A stretch of 64,000 bases of DNA, taken from contig JAIEOQ010000002.1 in assembly GCA_019750335.1 (NCBI GenBank), positions 186,001 to 250,000 on the forward strand, in the 5' to 3' direction. A program made the position numbers and the translations under genes. The stretch comes from Candidatus Obscuribacterales bacterium. GTDB lineage: Bacteria > Cyanobacteriota > Vampirovibrionia > Obscuribacterales > Obscuribacteraceae. Numbering within the stretch: the stretch's first letter is position 1; the number at the start of each line of letters is the position of its first letter. This document shows, one piece after another, positions 18,027 to 26,419 of the stretch. The notes below the pieces were generated by a model that was not told the origin of the DNA, searched no databases, and was given only the letters and a program-made list of their open reading frames with translations.

Positions 18027-19586
18027 ATGACTTTTAGAAGAAGTTTGTCCATATCAACTTTGCTGGCGTATCTCTTATTCAGCCAGTCAGGACAAACATT
18101 TGCTCAATCATCTTATTACAATCATCATTGGCCTCATGATTTAGCAAAAAATTCTCTTATTGAAAGAGCTCTGTCTCCAGACGATTCCGATGTTTCTTTC
18201 ATTATCAACAATCTACCTGTAAGCTATCATCCGCCTCGAGAAATCGACTACAAGAATCTAAAAGCAAAATTTGTATCATTGATTCAATTATGCGAAGAAA
18301 AGCTTCCTGAAGAACAGCGAATCGTAGCAGAAGGAAACATTGAAGATCTTCCTTTCTATAGAAATATGGCACAACAGATTCCAGATACATCTGTTGAAGT
18401 ACTTGGTTCATCAGTAATAGTTTATTATCAAATGCCTGCTGTATCAGTATTTTCACCCGAAGATCTCATAAAGAGCTTGGAGCGTTTAGCTTGTCTTGAA
18501 CAAAAATTTGGTTATAAAACGGAAGCCGAAAATGTGATTAAGCAGATAATTCAGGAAAAAGAAAAGTTTTACGGACCGAAAAGCATGGAAGTTGCCTGGT
18601 CTTGCCAGTTACTGGGCGACATCCTAAGAAGTAAACATAACTATCCTGGTGCTGAATATTTTTACACCCAAGCACTAAATATAAAGCGTCAAATTTTTGG
18701 AACCGAGCATAATGAGGTTGCAGCTTGCTATATGAATCTAGCGAATCTTTATTACGACGCTCTGAAAACCGAAGAAGCCGAATCAATGCTTGTAAAAGCA
18801 GAAGAAATAACCAAAAATAGCGCCTTCATTTCTGCTTCTCACACTGACAGCCCACGGCCCTTACCAACAGCAATTTTTGCACCGTTAACTTACCATTGGA
18901 ACGAGTTGATCAGCAGCAACGATAACTACGAAGAAAAAATCAATATGGCCAAAGCGGAACGAGAGGCTAAACTAAGCGCCATAAAAGCCATGCTCATTCC
19001 ACCGAAAAAACCAGCAAAAACAATTCCTGACGGCTCTTTTGCTGTTTATGGAACAGCTCAGTTATCTCTCGACTCCAAAGAGATACGTGCTATTACTCGT
19101 GACGCTTTCGGTCAAAAAATAACTGACGTGAAGAAAAAAGAGAAAGTGGAAGCCGAAGCAAAAGACGTTTCTCATTTAGCCGTTTATTTATGCAATCACG
19201 ACACCAAAGAAGCGCTAAATGATACGGCTTATCAGTTCGGACAAAAATATGGTTTTAGTGCCAAGGAATTTGGCAAAACTTGGCCGGGCATTAAGAAGCA
19301 CGCCGAAGAGCTGCTTAACGATTTTGATAAAACAGCTACCAGCAATTTAGTATCGCCAAAATATTGTATACAAACCGATACCAACGGTGAATTCGAATTT
19401 AAAAAAGTGCCACCGGGCAATTATTATCTGTATGCCAGCTTGCTCACCGAAAACCAAGCCTCTTGCTGGCTTATTGAAGTAACAGTCACCAGAGACAAAC
19501 CGACCAGAGTTGATATTTTACCGGATAACGAATATCAAACAGTTTGGGAAAAGAATCGAGCTGCACCTAAAGCCAAACCAATATAA
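18027..19586 (+). CDS. Secreted TPR protein with C-terminal carboxypeptidase-regulatory-like domain
   Basis: 519 residues from the ATG at 18027, preceded by AGGTG. A longer frame starting at 17910 would overlap the upstream gene and bury the signal peptide. The signal peptide runs to about QTFAQS. The middle contains TPR units of the kinesin-light-chain type (AWSCQLLGDILRSKHNYPGA; VAACYMNLANLYYDALKTEE). After a Lys/Glu-rich region, the C-terminus carries a small beta-sandwich with TDTNGEFEFKKVPPGNYYLY, typical of CarboxypepD_reg/CNA-B-like modules. It is probably an extracytoplasmic scaffold. A strong hairpin terminator follows directly. Confidence 0.75.
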   Translation: MTFRRSLSISTLLAYLLFSQSGQTFAQSSYYNHHWPHDLAKNSLIERALSPDDSDVSFIINNLPVSYHPPREIDYKNLKAKFVSLIQLCEEKLPEEQRIVAEGNIEDLPFYRNMAQQIPDTSVEVLGSSVIVYYQMPAVSVFSPEDLIKSLERLACLEQKFGYKTEAENVIKQIIQEKEKFYGPKSMEVAWSCQLLGDILRSKHNYPGAEYFYTQALNIKRQIFGTEHNEVAACYMNLANLYYDALKTEEAESMLVKAEEITKNSAFISASHTDSPRPLPTAIFAPLTYHWNELISSNDNYEEKINMAKAEREAKLSAIKAMLIPPKKPAKTIPDGSFAVYGTAQLSLDSKEIRAITRDAFGQKITDVKKKEKVEAEAKDVSHLAVYLCNHDTKEALNDTAYQFGQKYGFSAKEFGKTWPGIKKHAEELLNDFDKTATSNLVSPKYCIQTDTNGEFEFKKVPPGNYYLYASLLTENQASCWLIEVTVTRDKPTRVDILPDNEYQTVWEKNRAAPKAKPI

Positions 19587-19626
19587 ACTAAAAGGTGCCA
19601 CTAAAAATAGTGGCACCTTTTAGTTT
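19585..19626. terminator. Rho-independent (possibly bidirectional) terminator
   Basis: A perfect 18-bp inverted repeat (AAACTAAAAGGTGCCACT and its complement) encloses a 6-base loop at 19603-19608. It begins within the stop codon of the secreted TPR gene. The stem contains a GC core (GGTGCCAC) and ends in T-rich sequence on both strands. It would insulate the upstream operon from the nuclease gene that starts at 19669. Confidence 0.85.
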
Positions 19627-19668
19627 AGTCCAGCCTCCAATCGGGCATATATAGATTGGAGATTCGAC

Positions 19669-20151
19669 ATGAAACTACTTCAGTTAGCTCTAACTTTTTA
19701 TTTACTCGTCCTCACAGCGACAAGCCAAGTTTGGGCTTTAGATTTCAACGGACAGGTAGTTGGCATATCCGACGGCGATACAATTACAGTTTTGCACGAT
19801 GGCAGACGAGAAAAAATTCGTTTAAGCGGTGTCGACTGCCCGGAAAAATCACAGCCTTTTGGTAAACAAGCAAAGCTTTATACAGCCGATCAATGTTTTG
19901 GTCAACAAGTAACAGTGCGCTCCCAGGGACGAGATAAGTATGGACGTACAATTGGCGAGATCATTCTGCCTAATGGACAATCACTAAATAATGAGCTAGT
20001 CCGTTCAGGCAATGCTTGGTGGTATCGCCGTTACTCCCAAGACTCCTCTTTAGAACAGTTAGAGAGCAGCGCTAAACAACAGCAGGTTGGCTTATGGGCA
20101 AGCAGCTCCATTCCGCCCTGGGAATTTCGCAAACAGCAAAAAAAACATTGA
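19669..20151 (+). CDS. Secreted thermonuclease-family nuclease (SNase-like)
   Basis: 160 residues, ATG with GGAG eight bases upstream. A signal peptide precedes ALDFNGQVV. The SNase fold is easily read: SDGDTITVL (metal-binding Asp pair), IRLSGVDCPE (active-site Arg), DKYGRTIGEI (second Arg) and the C-terminal helix with VGLWASS. These match the calcium-dependent extracellular nucleases that cleave DNA and RNA. It is preceded by a terminator and followed by a WYL regulator gene, so it is probably its own transcript. Likely roles are nutrient scavenging or degradation of extracellular DNA. Confidence 0.92.
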   Translation: MKLLQLALTFYLLVLTATSQVWALDFNGQVVGISDGDTITVLHDGRREKIRLSGVDCPEKSQPFGKQAKLYTADQCFGQQVTVRSQGRDKYGRTIGEIILPNGQSLNNELVRSGNAWWYRRYSQDSSLEQLESSAKQQQVGLWASSSIPPWEFRKQQKKH

Positions 20152-20242
20152 CCGTACTACTTATTTTGTCTTATTATCAGACAACCGAATAGCGGTAGTG
20201 AGCGACCACACCGGCAAGTTCTAACGAACGAGGGAGGTTGCT

Positions 20243-21193
20243 ATGTCTCAACGCTTGCGACGTATTATCGGCATTATTACGCTCATACGCAAACAACGCT
20301 ACCCCAGTGTTAATCGTTTGTGCGATTTATTTGAAATCAAAAAACGAACTCTCCATGAAGATATCAGCTTTATAAAACAAGAGCTGAAGTTTGATCTACG
20401 CTACGATCGCTTAAGAGGCGGCTATTTTGATGCTAATCCGGCTCAAGAGTTGCCTCAGCTCGATTTGAGTCCAGAAGAACTTTTTCTCCTAAAACTCAGC
20501 TGCACTCTCTTAACTAAAACAAGCAACTCTACTTTCGAGCTAACACTCGACTCAGCCAGACAAAAACTTGAAGATAAACAAAAGAACGAGGATTTACTTC
20601 AATATATTTTCTTACGTCAAACAACAACAAACAAAAAGTTTTCGCAAAGCTTATTCCATAACCTGCTTGAAGCCTGCAAAGAACACCGCCTAGTCACTAT
20701 CACTTATAAAACTGCAGCCGGCATTATCAGTAAGCGCCAAATAGAACCGCGACGGATCATTGTTCGCAATAATAACTGGTATCTTGTTGCTTACTGCCTC
20801 TTGCGTTTGGAACCAAGACTTTTTGCTTTGCACAGAATTGAAGAATACAAAATCTCTAACGATAAATTCGCAGAACGCATTGATTTCGATGTCGGTATTT
20901 GGTTGAACAAAGCCTTTCAAATCGCCCATGGCGACGGTACTCATCAGGTTAAGATCAAATTTGATTCTTCGGTTGCCGGTTATTTGAAAGAAAAAGAATG
21001 GCATCCGGAGCAAACATACACTGAATTAGCCGATGGCACTTGCCTTCTTGTCTTACCGGCGGAGAATCTCAGCGAGGTCAAGCGTTGGGTTCTTAATTAC
21101 GGCTCTCAAGCCGAGGTCATCGAACCAGAACTTTTACGTAAAATGGTCGGTCAGGAAGTACAGTCCATGACCAAGCGCTATATAATGTCTTGA
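20243..21193 (+). CDS. WYL-domain transcriptional regulator (full length)
   Basis: 316 residues, ATG with GGGAGG upstream. The winged-helix N-terminus (PSVNRLCDLFEIKKRTLHEDI) is paralogous to that of the regulator at 16486. The WYL domain spans about 150-210: RLVTITYKTAAGIISKRQIEPR, then NNWYLVAYCLLR, where NWYL is the name-giving motif. A C-terminal WCX-type extension follows (VKIKFDSSVAGYLKEKEW ... SEVKRWVLNYGSQAEVIEP). The gene precedes a methyltransferase by 20 bp. Two paralogous WYL proteins within 5 kb suggest a regional duplication. Confidence 0.9.
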   Translation: MSQRLRRIIGIITLIRKQRYPSVNRLCDLFEIKKRTLHEDISFIKQELKFDLRYDRLRGGYFDANPAQELPQLDLSPEELFLLKLSCTLLTKTSNSTFELTLDSARQKLEDKQKNEDLLQYIFLRQTTTNKKFSQSLFHNLLEACKEHRLVTITYKTAAGIISKRQIEPRRIIVRNNNWYLVAYCLLRLEPRLFALHRIEEYKISNDKFAERIDFDVGIWLNKAFQIAHGDGTHQVKIKFDSSVAGYLKEKEWHPEQTYTELADGTCLLVLPAENLSEVKRWVLNYGSQAEVIEPELLRKMVGQEVQSMTKRYIMS

Positions 21194-21213
21194 TCGAATT
21201 TTTGAGGTGAACC

Positions 21214-22083
21214 ATGCGCAACGAGCAGCTATTTAGCAAAGGCGGATTTTATCAATTTATCGTTCAATCCAATGCCATACTGCACAAAGAAGCAGCTCAA
21301 GCAGGCCATGAAGCAATTGCTCGCTTTCTGAAAACAACAAACAAAAAGCATATTGCTTTGCTTGATTTAGCTTGTGGCGGAATGCCGATTTCTATCTGTC
21401 GAATGGTCGAAAGCTTCAAGGACGTCAGCTTCGACTATACAGGCATAGACATCAACCCGGATCAAGTTCAAGCCGCTCAAAACGAATTTACTTATCCGCC
21501 GAATTTCAATTCAGTAGATATTATTGAAGGTAACGCTTGGGTCCTCTCCAACTTAATTGAGCAAAACAAGCATTACGACGTTATTTTTACCGGCATGAAT
21601 TTGCATCATGGAACAGCTGAAGAGATCTGCTGTTTATTGCTGCAAGTCAAATCGCTTCTTTCTAGCGATGGCATTTTTATCAATCACGATTTATACCGAC
21701 CGCAAGGCAAGGACTACATCAAGCGTCCTTCAACCAATCCGGACAATGAGCTTGAGTCATTTGCCATGATTAGCCCGGAGCTTATCGGCTCTTATAAAAC
21801 CCCAAATTTTTCTATTCCGGCAATTACAGCTAATCAAAGCCATTCCGACTGGCGAAACGAATTTTTAGATACATATGTAAAAGTCCTTGCCGAGCGCGGC
21901 GGAGACCAAGCCGGTATCCAGGCTACAGCTGACCATGTCCGCCAAAGAGATTTCAGCCTCAACACAAATGAAATGAAGCAGGTATGTGAAAAAGCCGGAC
22001 TGGGGGTAACTATTTACCCCTACCGCACATCCTTGGAGCCCTTAAAAGACTACTACGCCTTAATTGTCGCCCAAAAAAGCTAA
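21214..22083 (+). CDS. Class I SAM-dependent methyltransferase
   Basis: 289 residues, ATG with TGAGGTGA upstream. The SAM-binding motif I is LLDLACGGMPISICRM and motif II ends in the acidic YTGIDINPDQV. A later motif is YDVIFTGMNLHHGTAEEI, followed by DGIFINHDLYRP, as in small-molecule methyltransferases of the Methyltransf_11/25 group. The substrate is not evident. It is the second gene after the WYL regulator and so may be under its control. Confidence 0.85.
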   Translation: MRNEQLFSKGGFYQFIVQSNAILHKEAAQAGHEAIARFLKTTNKKHIALLDLACGGMPISICRMVESFKDVSFDYTGIDINPDQVQAAQNEFTYPPNFNSVDIIEGNAWVLSNLIEQNKHYDVIFTGMNLHHGTAEEICCLLLQVKSLLSSDGIFINHDLYRPQGKDYIKRPSTNPDNELESFAMISPELIGSYKTPNFSIPAITANQSHSDWRNEFLDTYVKVLAERGGDQAGIQATADHVRQRDFSLNTNEMKQVCEKAGLGVTIYPYRTSLEPLKDYYALIVAQKS

Positions 22084-22244
22084 TTTCACATTTCACTTGA
22101 CATTCTATGCGTTTCGTAAGAAAGTTACTTTACGGAACTTCCCTCCGTATCATCGCTAACAATACTTACTAAAAATAGCTCTATTTACCGCGCAATTTAT
22201 TTGTGGGGAAGTCTTTTGCGACTCACTCACTAAAAAGGAGTTAT

Positions 22245-22628
22245 ATGCAAGGATCAGAAACCGTTGCCGCCGTTTTACCACGGCGTGATCATCGTGCCCA
22301 ATCAAGCAATTATGTTAAAGATCGTACTTCCACTTTCAAACATAACAACATACATGACGATCTGCTTCTACCGGGATCTCCCAGTGTTGCTGAGTACATT
22401 CAAAACGAAAAGATCAAACAGCTCAACAAGCTGAGAGAGTGGCACACAGAATGCGAAATCAGCTCAACCGATTTAGTTGAATTACGTAGCAACTTCAATA
22501 ATGTACGTGATTTTGAAAGCAAAAAAACATACTGTCCGAGCGAAGAGATGCGCATAAATCCGCTTTATATAGCCGGATTAGTACCTGTCATTCTTCTGAT
22601 TACATCCTTACTATTTATCCACTTTTAA
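22245..22628 (+). CDS. Small tail-anchored membrane protein, unknown function
   Basis: 127 residues from the ATG at 22245, where AAGGAG stands four bases upstream; the in-frame GTG at 22203 has no such site. The body is polar and charged, with a helical segment EYIQNEKIKQLNKLREWHTE. The only hydrophobic stretch is at the very C-terminus (NPLYIAGLVPVILLITSLLF), giving a tail-anchored topology with the soluble part in the cytosol. I recognise no family. A hairpin terminator separates it from the convergent SGNH gene. Confidence 0.65.
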   Translation: MQGSETVAAVLPRRDHRAQSSNYVKDRTSTFKHNNIHDDLLLPGSPSVAEYIQNEKIKQLNKLREWHTECEISSTDLVELRSNFNNVRDFESKKTYCPSEEMRINPLYIAGLVPVILLITSLLFIHF

Positions 22629-22648
22629 CCCGACCAAAGAACAGCCTT

Positions 22649-22692
22649 CAAAAGAAGCTTCTATGGCTCTCGGTTTATAGCGGCTTCTTTTG
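22649..22692. terminator. Hairpin between convergent genes
   Basis: Perfect 10-bp arms CAAAAGAAGC / GCTTCTTTTG enclose a 24-base loop. The loop can itself pair through CTAT/ATAG. The structure lies 21 bp after the small membrane gene and spans the stop of the convergent SGNH gene (22675), so it can serve both directions. Confidence 0.55.
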
Positions 22693-23880
22693 TACACTCA
22701 AGACCAAAGTTTGCTTGCTGAGCGCGCAAGCAAGCTTTGGCTTGCTTGTAATATAAGTAGCGATACGCTCAAACAACTTAAAACCACCATGAGCATTAAG
22801 ATGTACTGTATCCAAATAATCTTGACGAACGAACTCTTCGCTGGCGGTTAAATCAAGCCATTCAGCTCGGTAATTGCGGCAAGCATTCGCAACGTCAGTC
22901 CTGAATCCGCTCCAGAACGAATCAGGCAAAAGCTGACGGTTCATCGGCAAACTTGGCATACCGACAACTAAAACTTCAATCCCGGCTTCATTCATCTCTT
23001 TAAGCCATTGTCTAAAAAAGTCCATTTCAGCTTTGTAATTTGGCGATCCAGGATTCTTAAAACGGTTGATATATTCTTTGCTGTTATCAGCCCAGACCGG
23101 CGGCAAGTTAGCTGGAACAATCCATTGTCCTGGTTTGACAGCCGAAGCTACAGCTGTTACCGACTGCAAAACATTTTTTACTTGTTGCCCGGCAGCGCTC
23201 TCCTCTTCCACACTCTTATTAGCTTGTTGAATCTCGCTGCCGAAAAGACGCAAGGGCATCTTACTCAGCTTAAAATCCAGCCAAGCAAAAGGTTCGGTAT
23301 AAGCAAAACTTTCTACAGCGGACGTATCCATGAAACGCGAAAAGAACTTAAATTGCTCGGTGGCAGCTGGCAAAGGCAATGTGTTATCGATAAAATCGCG
23401 CGGAGCTATACTGACGATTACCAACTTAGGCTTATTCGTATCTTTGAATAGAACATGACTGGCCATATAGCCGTCCGAAACCATAGACCCCGGAGTGGAA
23501 AGACTGAGTACTTGAGCGGGCTTACCGAGCTTCGCTTTAAGGTCGTCTTCCAAAGTAACTATATGTCTATGAGTAACCACGTCAATTAACTGGAAAAGAT
23601 GCTGCGCATCGGCGCAAGCCATAGCCGAGCCCATTTGCGAACTGCCAAAAACTATAATTTCGGCCTGCTTGGTTTGACTCAAATATGATTTGCTAATCCA
23701 AAAGCTCCAGGGATTACCTAAGCTGGAAGCATCACGTAAAAGCTCAGAGAGCGAGAGATTGGCATGAGCATTTTTATCCAGGTCCGGGTTCAAACTTTTC
23801 AAGCCAAAGTTGACCAGGGCAAAAATAGCTAAAGCAACAAAAAATGGTGTGCTTAAAAAGCGAAAAAGAAATTGGAACAT
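22675..23880 (-). CDS. SGNH-hydrolase-like membrane-anchored protein, copy 1
   Basis: 401 residues from the ATG at 23880 (GGGGGAGA upstream), in preference to an upstream start that would overlap the preceding gene. One N-terminal membrane anchor is followed by an extracytoplasmic SGNH-like domain. The block I nucleophile motif is IIVFGSSQM, an internal VSIAPRDFID motif follows, and the C-terminal block V is DTVHLNAHGG with the expected Asp and His. This is the arrangement of DltD/AlgJ/AlgX-type partners of MBOAT acyltransferases. It is the last of three tandem paralogues downstream of an MBOAT gene, 10 bp after copy 2. Probable role: transfer or removal of acyl groups on envelope polymers. 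Confidence 0.75.
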   Translation of the reverse strand: MFQFLFRFLSTPFFVALAIFALVNFGLKSLNPDLDKNAHANLSLSELLRDASSLGNPWSFWISKSYLSQTKQAEIIVFGSSQMGSAMACADAQHLFQLIDVVTHRHIVTLEDDLKAKLGKPAQVLSLSTPGSMVSDGYMASHVLFKDTNKPKLVIVSIAPRDFIDNTLPLPAATEQFKFFSRFMDTSAVESFAYTEPFAWLDFKLSKMPLRLFGSEIQQANKSVEEESAAGQQVKNVLQSVTAVASAVKPGQWIVPANLPPVWADNSKEYINRFKNPGSPNYKAEMDFFRQWLKEMNEAGIEVLVVGMPSLPMNRQLLPDSFWSGFRTDVANACRNYRAEWLDLTASEEFVRQDYLDTVHLNAHGGFKLFERIATYITSKPKLACALSKQTLVLSVQKKPL

Positions 23881-23890
23881 TCTCCCCCGC

Positions 23891-25195
23891 TCAATATGTT
23901 TTTTCGCTGTGCTTGCCGGCAATCTGCCTGTGCTTAGCTAAATGCTCAGCCGACATAGCGACGATTGTATTCAACCGCTTGTCTTTGACAACCACATCAG
24001 CCAGATCGTCAAAAAACTTAGTACCACCAAAAGCGTTCAAATGTACTGAATCGTGATAGTCATTTTTGTGGTAGCGCCCAAAATCATTTAAGTCAAAGAA
24101 AGAAAGATCGTGCTTCATAGCGAACTCTTTCAATCCTTGCAAATAACCGATATAACCACCCGGCTTGAGCAAACGAATATTTTCCAGAGTAATCGGCATG
24201 TTAACAATAATCAGCTCGATCCGTTCTTTGTGACAGAACTGAGCCAACTGCGACAAAAAATATGTTTGTGTTTTATATGTATGCGGATCGGGATTTTTAT
24301 AACGCTGTAAATATTCAAGCGTATTGTCGGTGAATTTTTCGTCAGCAGTTTTGCGATCAATCGGTCCGGCCATAATCGCTTCCGGATGAATCTCCGCCGG
24401 TAAATAGGTCGGAATCAGACGCTGACGGTCCCACCAAGTAAAAGGAGTACTGGTCCAAGGACGCGGTAAGACAACATTCAAAACACTATCCGTCCCTTCA
24501 AGGAAGGAGAGTCTCAAATCCAAAGCATAACCATAAAAATAAACCGCTCTTTGCAAAAACCAATCCAGCTTGCTGAACGGCGAGCGAAAAACTCGTGCTG
24601 CCACATCATCTATATTGACGATGCGAGTCAAATATTTGAATGCATCAGTGTCGCCAGGAGCGCTTAAAGTGCTGTCGATAAAATCACGGGGAGCGACACC
24701 ATAAATAACCACATCCGGCCTGGTGGCGCTGGCAACCATTGCTTTCAGGGTTATATAAGCGTCAGAAGGCATCTGTCCAGGCGCCGCCAAACTGAAAATA
24801 TCAATATCGCCGGCGATATTCTTTTTCAGTCGATCTTCAAGATAACGGCTGTGGTGATGACGGGTTAGATCGAGCCCTTTTTGCAAATAATTAGCATCAC
24901 AACCGGCTAAAGCACTAACCATTGTCGATGAGCCTAAAAGCACTACGTTAGATACTTGCTTTTCTTCGCGCAAGGCATTGAATGTCCACCAGGACCAGCC
25001 ACGATAATTGAATTTATAAATATCGAAAGGGATCGGCATGAAAAAGGACAAGAAAGCATTGGCACAAACAAAAATAGCCAGAGCGACAAGAAAAGTGCTA
25101 CGCAAGCGAAACCGTTTCGGCCCGACAAGCTCTTTAACCTCGGACATTGCCAAAAGCTCTTCTTGCTGTCTTTTCAAGCTCTCCAAGGTCATCAT
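23891..25195 (-). CDS. SGNH-hydrolase-like membrane-anchored protein, copy 2
   Basis: 434 residues; the start ATGATG overlaps the stop of copy 3 by 4 bp. A cytosolic, charged N-terminal stretch (about 30 residues) precedes the membrane anchor. Motifs: VVLLGSSTM (nucleophile), IYGVAPRDFID and DSVHLNAFGG (Asp/His pair). It is clearly paralogous to copies 1 and 3 throughout, including the shared PSDAY segment after the first motif. Translational coupling implies that all three are made together. The substrate is unknown. Confidence 0.75.
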   Translation of the reverse strand: MMTLESLKRQQEELLAMSEVKELVGPKRFRLRSTFLVALAIFVCANAFLSFFMPIPFDIYKFNYRGWSWWTFNALREEKQVSNVVLLGSSTMVSALAGCDANYLQKGLDLTRHHHSRYLEDRLKKNIAGDIDIFSLAAPGQMPSDAYITLKAMVASATRPDVVIYGVAPRDFIDSTLSAPGDTDAFKYLTRIVNIDDVAARVFRSPFSKLDWFLQRAVYFYGYALDLRLSFLEGTDSVLNVVLPRPWTSTPFTWWDRQRLIPTYLPAEIHPEAIMAGPIDRKTADEKFTDNTLEYLQRYKNPDPHTYKTQTYFLSQLAQFCHKERIELIIVNMPITLENIRLLKPGGYIGYLQGLKEFAMKHDLSFFDLNDFGRYHKNDYHDSVHLNAFGGTKFFDDLADVVVKDKRLNTIVAMSAEHLAKHRQIAGKHSEKTY

Positions 25196-26412
25196 AGCTG
25201 CGTCTCACCACCTTGCTTAGCAATACGGGCGGCACCGCCGGCAGTCTGGGTATTTTTTAAAGCAGAAAGCACTTTGTGATTGCCGCTCATACTTGCGACC
25301 ACAACATCCAACCATTTACGTCCGCCCAATGAATGCAAATGCACTGTATCCATAAAGTCGGAACGTTGAAAATAATCGGTCTCGGATAAATTAATCACCG
25401 AAGCGCCTTTGCGGCGAGCCATGGTCGATACGCTCTTACAATAAAGATTCCAGTTGAAGTCGCTCAAAAGGGCTCGATTGATATCAGTAATCGGCATCAT
25501 CACAACAACAACACGAATGCCTTTACTTCGGGCAATTTCCAAAGTATCAGCAAAAAAGCCTAATTGCGTAAGATAAGTGTCCCACTTCAATTTGCCATAA
25601 CGCTTTTTGTACTCGGCTAGATTGTCGCTGAAATTAGCCCATTCTTTAGGCGTGCTCGGACGGAAGAGAGCCTGTCCGGCAAGCACTTCGCACGGTCTGT
25701 ATTCAGGCGCAAGCAAACGTCTGTCATCAAAAGACACAGCTTGCTTATCTTGCGGCAAAGGCAAAAGCGAATTTACCAAGCCTACAGATTTGCCAGTCGC
25801 CCAATCAGCTAAATCGGATCTTTGCCCGTACACATAGAATAACTTGCCTAACTCATAGTTCAGCCGATCCATCCAGTCTGGCATCATACGCGAAGCCACC
25901 GGGTCAAGATTGCCGAAACGTGAAAGAAAGCGATAGGGGTCCGTTGCCGAAGGGCTAGGCAGCAAATTGTCTAAGAAATCCCGCGGGCCGACACCATAAA
26001 CAATCACATCCGGTTTTTTATTTTGTGTGAGCAGATTGTTCACAACCAGATAGGCATCGGAAGGCATCTCTCCGGGCAAAGCAAAAGTAAAAGACTTTAT
26101 GTCCAGCCCCGTTGCTTCTTTGAACTTACTTTCAAAATAACAAGAGTTATGATGCTGGCTCCCGTCAATTTTGCGTCCTAAGAAATCGGCATCCACACCA
26201 TCTAAAGGCACAAGCACAAGCGAAGATCCCAGAAAGAGAACGTTGGAACGTTCCGGACTTTCAAGGAAACTTTTGATTGTCCAGCCGGTCCAGGACAAAA
26301 AAGGAAACCGGCTCGGCTCAAATTGAAAAGCCTTGCTTGCTCCGACAAGCACGCTGAGCAATGAGAAAACAATCACGGCAAGCGCAAATTTAGTCTTTAG
26401 TAGATGTGTCAT
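25192..26412 (-). CDS. SGNH-hydrolase-like membrane-anchored protein, copy 3
   Basis: 406 residues, ATG start, 7 bp after the MBOAT stop. It has an N-terminal anchor (about 8-28), then VLFLGSSLV (nucleophile), VYGVGPRDFLD and DTVHLHSLGG. The last motif differs from its paralogues (HS instead of NA), so this copy may have another specificity. It is the copy closest to the MBOAT gene and is the best candidate for its obligate partner, like DltD for DltB or AlgJ for AlgI. Tandem triplication and divergence is the simplest origin. Confidence 0.75.
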   Translation of the reverse strand: MTHLLKTKFALAVIVFSLLSVLVGASKAFQFEPSRFPFLSWTGWTIKSFLESPERSNVLFLGSSLVLVPLDGVDADFLGRKIDGSQHHNSCYFESKFKEATGLDIKSFTFALPGEMPSDAYLVVNNLLTQNKKPDVIVYGVGPRDFLDNLLPSPSATDPYRFLSRFGNLDPVASRMMPDWMDRLNYELGKLFYVYGQRSDLADWATGKSVGLVNSLLPLPQDKQAVSFDDRRLLAPEYRPCEVLAGQALFRPSTPKEWANFSDNLAEYKKRYGKLKWDTYLTQLGFFADTLEIARSKGIRVVVVMMPITDINRALLSDFNWNLYCKSVSTMARRKGASVINLSETDYFQRSDFMDTVHLHSLGGRKWLDVVVASMSGNHKVLSALKNTQTAGGAARIAKQGGETQL

Positions 26413-26419
26413 GTCTAGC

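Noticed and set aside
22097-22102. TTGACA box upstream of the small membrane protein
   Set aside because: No -10 element at a proper distance, so I did not call a promoter.
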